From NCBI RefSeq assembly GCF_003574315.2, contig NZ_AP025739.1, positions 2,294,001 to 2,358,000 of the forward strand: 64,000 bases of DNA, written 5' to 3'. The stretch's first letter is position 1. Each line of letters starts with the position of its first letter. The DNA comes from Capsulimonas corticalis. Lineage in GTDB: Bacteria; Armatimonadota; Armatimonadia; Armatimonadales; Capsulimonadaceae. Below are positions 59,475 to 64,000 of this stretch, piece by piece. A program made the position numbers and the translations under genes. A model generated the notes under the pieces. The model was given only the letters and a program-made list of their open reading frames with translations, made no database searches and had not been told where the DNA came from.

Positions 59475-60899
59475 ATGCAAATGTTTGATGTCGGCGTCAT
59501 CGGGGCGGGATCGGCGGGTCCGAAGGCGGCCCGGACGGCGGCGCGCATGGGCGCGTCGGTGGTGATCTTTGAAGAATCGCGCATTGGCGGCGAGTGCCTC
59601 TACACGGGATGCGTCCCGTCCAAGGCCCTGCTCCACAGCGCGACCCTCTGGAACCGCATCCTGCGCGCCCCCGAATTCGGCCTGCCCCAGTACGAAGGCG
59701 CGGCGCTCGACTTCGGCGCGGTGATGGCGCACGCGCGGCGGACAATCGAGCGCGTTGGCGCGGGCGACGCCACGGAAAGCTTCACGCGGGCGGGCATCGT
59801 CACCGTTTGCGAGCGCGCGTCCTTTGTCGATCCCAATACCGTCATCGCCGGCGCTCACGGTGAGCGGTATCAGGCGAAGCAGTGGATCCTGTGTACCGGG
59901 TCTCGGCCGTCGATCCCCAATATCCCCGGATTGGAAGACGCGGGCTGCGACACCAACCGAACGGTCTTTGGCTGGACGGATCTGCCGCGCCGAATCGTCG
60001 TGATCGGCGGCGGTCCCATCGGCTGCGAGCTCGGCCAGGTCTTCGCGCGCTTTGGCGCGCAGGTGACGATCATCCTTTCGGGCTCCCGTATTTTAGAGCG
60101 TGACGACGCCGACGCCGCCTGTGTCGTGAGCGAAATGCTTGCGAAAGATCGGATCGAGCTGCGCCCCAAGACCACGATCGAACGTGTCGAGCGGCGCGGC
60201 GGCGAGAAGGTTTTGCATCTGCGGGGCGGCGGCGAGATCGTCTGCGACGCGATCTTAGTCGCGGCGGGGCGCCGCTCCAACACGGAAGGCGTAAACCTGG
60301 AAGCCGCCGGCGTGCGCCTCGCCGAGCATGGACGACTGAAGACGGATGGCGCGCTGCGCACGAATGTCCCGCACATCTGGGCGGCGGGCGATGTCGCCAC
60401 GGAGTACAAATTTACGCACGCCGTGTCGTACGAAGGCGCGGTCACCGCGACCAACGCCGTGAACGCGCTGCGCGGCGAGCCGCCGATCAAAGCCGATTAC
60501 CACGTCGTCCCGCGTGTCACCTATACCGACCCGGAGCTGGCGAGCGTCGGCCTGACGCCCGCCATGGCGCGTCAGACGCACGGCGCGGAGATGATCGATG
60601 TGTCGCGCTTTCCGTTCGACGCTTTGGACCGCGCCATCATCGACGGCGCCACGGAAGGCTTCGCGCAGATCGTTTCGCGCCATGAGGACGGCGCGATCAT
60701 CGGCGCGCAGATCGTGGGCGAGCATGCGGGCAGCCTGATCAGCGAGATCTGTCTGGCGATGCGCTCCGGCCTCTGCGCCGCCGACATTGCGCTCACAATG
60801 CACGCCTATCCGACGCTCCCCGAAGCCGTCGAGGCCGCCGCCGACGGCGCCGCGCACGCGCCGCTGTCGCCGAACATTCCGCGCGCGATGACGGATTGA
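59475..60899 (+). CDS. FAD-dependent pyridine nucleotide-disulfide oxidoreductase (MerA/Lpd-like)
   Basis: 474 residues from ATG 59475. FAD motif VGVIGAGSAGPKAARTAARM, redox-active disulfide GGECLYTGCVPSKALL (CxxxxC), NAD(P)H motif VVIGGGPIGCELGQVFARFG, second FAD motif HIWAAGDVA, and the interface catalytic pair HAYPTLPEAVE. This is the dihydrolipoamide dehydrogenase/mercuric reductase class. It lacks an N-terminal HMA domain and the C-terminal vicinal Cys of MerA, so mercury reduction is unlikely. The substrate is unknown. Confidence 0.9.
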   Translation: MQMFDVGVIGAGSAGPKAARTAARMGASVVIFEESRIGGECLYTGCVPSKALLHSATLWNRILRAPEFGLPQYEGAALDFGAVMAHARRTIERVGAGDATESFTRAGIVTVCERASFVDPNTVIAGAHGERYQAKQWILCTGSRPSIPNIPGLEDAGCDTNRTVFGWTDLPRRIVVIGGGPIGCELGQVFARFGAQVTIILSGSRILERDDADAACVVSEMLAKDRIELRPKTTIERVERRGGEKVLHLRGGGEIVCDAILVAAGRRSNTEGVNLEAAGVRLAEHGRLKTDGALRTNVPHIWAAGDVATEYKFTHAVSYEGAVTATNAVNALRGEPPIKADYHVVPRVTYTDPELASVGLTPAMARQTHGAEMIDVSRFPFDALDRAIIDGATEGFAQIVSRHEDGAIIGAQIVGEHAGSLISEICLAMRSGLCAADIALTMHAYPTLPEAVEAAADGAAHAPLSPNIPRAMTD

Positions 60900-60953
60900 T
60901 TTTTTGAGACGCCTTTACAGGAAATAGACCACGAGGGGATATCCGCAATCATT

Positions 60954-61244
60954 ATGGCAAGCCGAGTAACCATCTACGGACAGTCGTCCGACGCCGATAT
61001 CAAGCGCCTGAAGCGTGAGATGAACGCGATGTACGTCGAGTACGATTACGTCGACCCGACCAAGGACAAGCACGCCCAGAGCCGCTTCGCCGAATGGGGC
61101 GAAAGCATCAGCGGCAAACCCGTCGTCGAAGTCCTCCGCGAAGACGACGCCGGCAGCGTCTTCCTCAAGAACCCCGACGAACCCACCCTGCGCCAGTGTT
61201 TGATGGGCGAGGGGATTCTTTCGGTGACTTCCTACTGGCTGTAG
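60954..61244 (+). CDS. Glutaredoxin-like protein without CxxC
   Basis: 96 residues. The thioredoxin-fold start is RVTIYGQSSDADIKRLKREM, where the usual CPYC or CxxS is replaced by SSDA. YVEYDYVDPTKD and the loop SGKPVVEV with the cis-Pro are retained. One Cys only (TLRQCLMG) remains near the C-terminus. It cannot do dithiol chemistry and may bind a partner. It lies 54 bases downstream of the flavin disulfide oxidoreductase and is probably co-transcribed. Confidence 0.75.
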   Translation: MASRVTIYGQSSDADIKRLKREMNAMYVEYDYVDPTKDKHAQSRFAEWGESISGKPVVEVLREDDAGSVFLKNPDEPTLRQCLMGEGILSVTSYWL

Positions 61245-61248
61245 GGAC

Positions 61249-62052
61249 CTACTCCAGCAGCCCCACTTTCGGCCGCTCCTCTTCCCGTAGTTTGCGCGGT
61301 GACCGTCCTAGATAGTGCCGGACGAATTTATTGAAGATCTGCGTGTCGGTGATCCCGATGCTTGCGGCGACGGCTTTGATCGGCAGCGGGGAATAGATCA
61401 AGAGGTGCTTGGCCTGGGCCACGCGGCGGTGCTGGATGTACTCCAGGGGCGTGCAGCCCTGCGCGGCCCGAAAGAGTCGTGTGAAGTGGTTGTGGGAGAT
61501 CTCCTGGTCTTCGGCCAGGCGCTGGACGCTGAGCGGCTCGTGCAGGTTGGAGTCGATGTAGATCAAGGCGCGCTGGATGACGGCGGGCGTCACCTTCGGC
61601 GGCGCTTCGGAGCTGGAAACGTCCGCCATCCGCCATAGAATATCCCAGAGGCGGACGCCGGAGCGCAGGCGGTTGATCGGCCAGAATCGCACCGCCTCGC
61701 GGAAGCTTTCGACCATCGGCTGAAAATCGTCCTTCAAGTCCACCATCGCGGGAACCCGGTAGATCGAGCCGCCCGCCGCCATGGAGAAGTGGGCGTAGTA
61801 GTGCGGCGAGCGGCCGAAGAAGTGATAGAACGTCGCGGTTCCCGGCGGCGTAATCCCAACATACCCCGGGCGAATCGGGAGAACCTGCCCGCCCACTTCA
61901 AGCTCCGCTTCATAGGCGTAAAAGTGGATACACCAGAGGTCGGGAAGGATGAAGTTCTCTTCTTTCTCGCGGCCGTGCGTGCTCTCCCCGATCTGTACGA
62001 TGACGGGAGAAGACTCCAAAGACATATTCCAGCGCAGCTCTTGCCATTCCAT
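61249..62052 (-). CDS. AraC-family transcriptional regulator
   Basis: 267 residues from ATG 62052; a GTG at 62070 would add six. The cupin sensor (DLWCIHFYAYEAELEVGGQV, RPGYVGITPPGTATFYHFFG) is followed by the double helix-turn-helix (LSVQRLAEDQEISHNHFTRLF; PIKAVAASIGITDTQIFNKFV with LGRSPRKLRE). It is divergent from a prepilin gene, and its start codon region lies in the conserved element that also precedes the fucosidase promoter. It very likely controls both. Confidence 0.9.
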   Translation of the reverse strand: MEWQELRWNMSLESSPVIVQIGESTHGREKEENFILPDLWCIHFYAYEAELEVGGQVLPIRPGYVGITPPGTATFYHFFGRSPHYYAHFSMAAGGSIYRVPAMVDLKDDFQPMVESFREAVRFWPINRLRSGVRLWDILWRMADVSSSEAPPKVTPAVIQRALIYIDSNLHEPLSVQRLAEDQEISHNHFTRLFRAAQGCTPLEYIQHRRVAQAKHLLIYSPLPIKAVAASIGITDTQIFNKFVRHYLGRSPRKLREEERPKVGLLE

Positions 62053-62119
62053 GGTGAGAATTATCCACAAAAAATGGTTAATTCGGCCAATTGCCCCCGG
62101 ATCGGCAATGCCTTATAAT
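62053..62119 (+). promoter_or_regulatory. Prepilin promoter with conserved upstream element (copy 1)
   Basis: GGTGAGAATTATCCACAAAA begins at 62053; TTATCCACA (62061-62069) is identical to the 9-mer in copy 2 and to the DnaA-box consensus. -35 TTGCCC (62091-62096) and -10 TATAAT (62114-62119) have a 17-base spacer. The motif-to-(-35) distance is 30 bases. The prepilin ATG is at 62212, leaving a leader of about 85 bases with AAAGGAG upstream of the start. Confidence 0.75.
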
Positions 62120-62211
62120 GGAACTCAAGCAAACGTCGTCACGGTTTATGTAACCGGTTTCATTATTCGGCGACGCCATTTGCGTTCGAAGTCATCAAAG
62201 GAGTACTATCA

Positions 62212-63087
62212 ATGTCGCACCATTATTCCGTAAAGTCCACACATAAAGGCTTCACTCTGATCGAGCTGCTCGTTGTTATCGCTATCATTGCGATTCTCGC
62301 CGCTATTCTCTTCCCGGTGTTCGCCAAGGCGCGCGAGAAGGCGCGTCAGATCTCCTGTACGTCCAACGAGAAGCAGCTTGGCCTTGGCTTCCTTCAATAT
62401 CAGCAGGACAATGACGAGCAGATGCCCTATCCCCCGGCGTCCGCGGGCGGTTTCGGGCAGGGCTGGGCAGGATTGATCTACCCGTATGTCAAGAGCGCCG
62501 GCGTCTTCGCCTGCCCGGATGATCCCACGCAGCCCGTCGCCGGCCGCTATAAAGAGTCGTACGCCATGAACGCCAACATGTGGCCGAAGGGCTCTACGTA
62601 TCATGGGACCGGAACCAGCGCGATCGCTTCGCAGAGCAGCCCGGCGGCCACGGTTCTGCTGTTTGAAGTCCAGAATATCTCGTCCACGGGCGACGGCGCC
62701 TTTGGGGTCGATGTCACGAACCCAATCGAAGGGCAGTCGCCCGCCGGCACTGGCAGCATCAGCGGTTCGTCCGGCTCCACGGACGATGCGCGCCCGAACA
62801 GCAACTACAACCATGGCGTCTACGCCACCGGGAACATCGGCGGCTACACGCTGATCAACGCCACCGGCAATGGCCTGGGCATCCACACCGACGGCGCGAA
62901 CTACCTGGCGTCGGACGGCCATGTTAAGTGGCTGCGTCCAAGCGCGGTGAGCGGCGGCATGCCGGCGGCAAGCGAAAGCGCGGTGGAAGTCCACGACGCC
63001 GGGGACAATGTCGGTACGGCGGCCGGCACCGGAAGCTTGACCCAGCAGAGCGGCGCCAAGGTCGCGATGACCTTCAGCCCGATCTAG
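62212..63087 (+). CDS. DUF1559-type prepilin (pseudopilin)
   Basis: 291 residues. Prepilin signal [18 protein letters not shown] and [19 protein letters not shown] define the DUF1559 family, and the C-terminal motif reads [19 protein letters not shown] Gly/Ser/Thr-rich loop (about 165-190) interrupts the globular part. AAAGGAG is placed before the ATG. It shares its promoter architecture with the downstream fucosidase and is divergent from the AraC regulator, so its display is expected to be induced together with fucose-releasing activity. Confidence 0.93.
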   Translation: MSHHYSVKSTHKGFTLIELLVVIAIIAILAAILFPVFAKAREKARQISCTSNEKQLGLGFLQYQQDNDEQMPYPPASAGGFGQGWAGLIYPYVKSAGVFACPDDPTQPVAGRYKESYAMNANMWPKGSTYHGTGTSAIASQSSPAATVLLFEVQNISSTGDGAFGVDVTNPIEGQSPAGTGSISGSSGSTDDARPNSNYNHGVYATGNIGGYTLINATGNGLGIHTDGANYLASDGHVKWLRPSAVSGGMPAASESAVEVHDAGDNVGTAAGTGSLTQQSGAKVAMTFSPI

Positions 63088-63126
63088 CGCCGGGCAGGCG
63101 CGCTGAGCGCCGATGTTCGACGAAGG

Positions 63127-63161
63127 CCTTGCGAATCCGAGATGGCGTCTCATTCGCAAGG
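63127..63161 (+). terminator. Stem-loop after the prepilin gene
   Basis: CCTTGCGAAT (63127-63136) and ATTCGCAAGG (63152-63161) form a perfect 10-bp stem around an inner GAGA/TCTC pair, followed by TCTTTGG. It should reduce read-through into the fucosidase promoter. Confidence 0.55.
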
Positions 63162-63174
63162 TCTTTGGCGGGAC

Positions 63175-63240
63175 GGTGAGATTTATCCACAAAAACGGTG
63201 AGTCTCGTCAATTGCGGTTTTTCGTGGGCGCCCTTATAAT
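63175..63240 (+). promoter_or_regulatory. Fucosidase promoter with conserved upstream element (copy 2)
   Basis: GGTGAGATTTATCCACAAAA begins at 63175, the same block as at 62053 with one substitution. TTATCCACA is at 63183-63191. -35 TTGCGG (63212-63217) and -10 TATAAT (63235-63240) have a 17-base spacer, with a motif-to-(-35) distance of 29 bases. CAATTGC precedes the spacer in both copies. Confidence 0.75.
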
Positions 63241-63327
63241 AGAGACATCAAAACAGTACTGGCGGACAGTGTGATCGTCGTGTCTTTTGCGATCATTGCG
63301 ATTTTTCTGTCCCAGGCGAAAAGGCAA

Positions 63328-64000
63328 GTGGATCCATTGTTAACGAAGCATTTTTGGAATACGGCGGCGGCGAGCCTGCTGCTGATGGGCGCCGCGCTGG
63401 CTGGACCCGCGCAGGCGCAGGGACCGGCCCAGACCGATCCGCACATGCAGTGGTGGCGCGACGCCAGGTTCGGCATGTTCATCCATTGGGGGCCGATCAG
63501 CGTGATGGGGCAGGAGATCAGCTGGAGCCGGTCCCCAGGCCCTGGCGGCGCGAACCCTGGCGGTATTCCGGCGGCCACGTACGACAACCTCTACAAGCAG
63601 TTTAATCCGACGAAGTTTGACGCCAAGGCGATTGTCGCGATGGCGAAGGCGGCGGGGATGAAGTATATCGTCTTCACCTGCAAGCACCACGACGGCTTCT
63701 GCGAATTCGATAGCAAGCTCACGGATTACAAGATCACGAATCCCGAGTCGCCGTACGACAAAGACATCGTCAAGCAGCTCGCCGACGCCACTCACGCGGC
63801 CGGCCTGCACTGGTGCGTTTACTACTCGCAGCCGGACTATCACAATCCCGACTTTCATGTGAACCAGGCAGCGTACGACCAATACTTCCACCGCCAGGTT
63901 CACGAGCTTTTGACGGATTACGGCAAAGTCGACCTGATCTGGTTCGATGGTCTGGGCGGAACGGCGCAGGATTGGGACGCCGAGAATCTCTTCCGCGAGA
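63328..64000 (+). CDS. Secreted GH29 alpha-L-fucosidase, truncated by window edge
   Basis: At least 224 residues from GTG 63328; in-frame GTGs further upstream (63271, 63280) are possible because the frame is open there. A signal-like segment (ASLLLMGAALAGPAQAQ) precedes the GH29 barrel: WWRDARFGMFIHWG, MKYIVFTCKHHDGFCEFDS, HWCVYYSQPDYHNP and LIWFDGLGG with nucleophile Asp207. GH29 enzymes remove alpha-L-fucose from plant, algal or mucin glycans. The C-terminus continues past the window. It is regulated through the copy 2 element shared with the prepilin. Confidence 0.9.
   Translation, partial: MDPLLTKHFWNTAAASLLLMGAALAGPAQAQGPAQTDPHMQWWRDARFGMFIHWGPISVMGQEISWSRSPGPGGANPGGIPAATYDNLYKQFNPTKFDAKAIVAMAKAAGMKYIVFTCKHHDGFCEFDSKLTDYKITNPESPYDKDIVKQLADATHAAGLHWCVYYSQPDYHNPDFHVNQAAYDQYFHRQVHELLTDYGKVDLIWFDGLGGTAQDWDAENLFRE

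Noticed and set aside
59475-60899. Mercuric reductase (merA)
   Set aside because: The flavoprotein keeps the CxxxxC disulfide but lacks the C-terminal Cys pair and the heavy-metal-binding domain, and no other mer genes are present.
62061-63191. Replication origin suggested by two perfect DnaA-box 9-mers (TTATCCACA)
   Set aside because: The 9-mers are part of a longer promoter-associated block conserved at fixed distance from -35/-10 boxes. There is no dnaA, dnaN or AT-rich unwinding region and no further box cluster.

Overview
This is a GC-rich, densely coded chromosomal stretch with no rRNA, tRNA, phage or transposase gene that I could recognise. The organism is diderm: it has TonB/ExbB/ExbD, a TonB-dependent receptor, an outer-membrane beta-barrel and a giant cyclic beta-1,2-glucan synthase. 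It also carries three DUF1559-type prepilins, NPCBM-bearing glycosidases and several AraC regulators. That mix is typical of Armatimonadota (Capsulimonas-like) and, less well, of Planctomycetota. The assignment is inference from gene content only.

Layout. 1-2.9 kb: edge-truncated EamA transporter, tandem pair of secreted NTF2-like proteins, small membrane proteins and one ORF broken by an in-frame TGA. 2.9-8.1 kb: GH76 glycosidase, CE7-like esterase with an AraC regulator, divergent PhyH dioxygenase, APH-type kinase. 8.3-10.5 kb: two CbiX-like proteins and an MFS transporter. 10.8-16 kb: secreted sedolisin with ricin-type lectin repeats, zinc-ribbon protein, S1/P1 nuclease, acyltransferase-3. 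16-20 kb: GH27 alpha-galactosidase, prepilin and divergent AraC regulator, then an encapsulin-type ferritin (EncFtn) with no shell gene beside it. 20.4-24.9 kb: sensor kinase, receiver-HDOD and receiver plus degenerate HD-GYP. 24.9-28.9 kb: KptA, HARE-HTH/Mrr-like protein, RlmI-like methyltransferase, GNAT. 29-31.2 kb: HTH-TOBE regulator, modA, modB, no modC. 31.2-39 kb: SGNH hydrolase, tonB-exbD-exbB, TonB receptor, a second prepilin and small Cys/His/Met-rich proteins. 39.2-48.4 kb: cyclic beta-glucan synthase (3056 aa). 48.7-56 kb: M16C metalloprotease, SDR proteins and a divergent MmyB-type regulator. 55.7-56.4 kb: 24-copy 30-bp minisatellite. 56.5-61.2 kb: metal-themed outer-membrane protein, Cys/Met-rich secreted protein, flavin disulfide reductase, Cys-less glutaredoxin-like protein. 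61.2-64 kb: AraC regulator, third prepilin and an edge-truncated GH29 alpha-L-fucosidase.

Two themes stand out. First, a recurring module: an AraC regulator divergent from a DUF1559 prepilin that lies next to a secreted glycosidase (GH27 near 18 kb, GH29 near 63 kb). In the second copy, the prepilin and fucosidase promoters carry the same upstream element (GGTGAGA, A or T, TTATCCACAAAAA), 29-30 bp before matching -35/-10 boxes. This suggests surface pseudopilins co-regulated with individual polysaccharide-degrading enzymes. Second, the intergenic spaces are full of long near-perfect palindromes belonging to several families. Two copies of one family share a conserved core, another family splits modA from modB, and one appears to have expanded by slippage into the 24-copy array.
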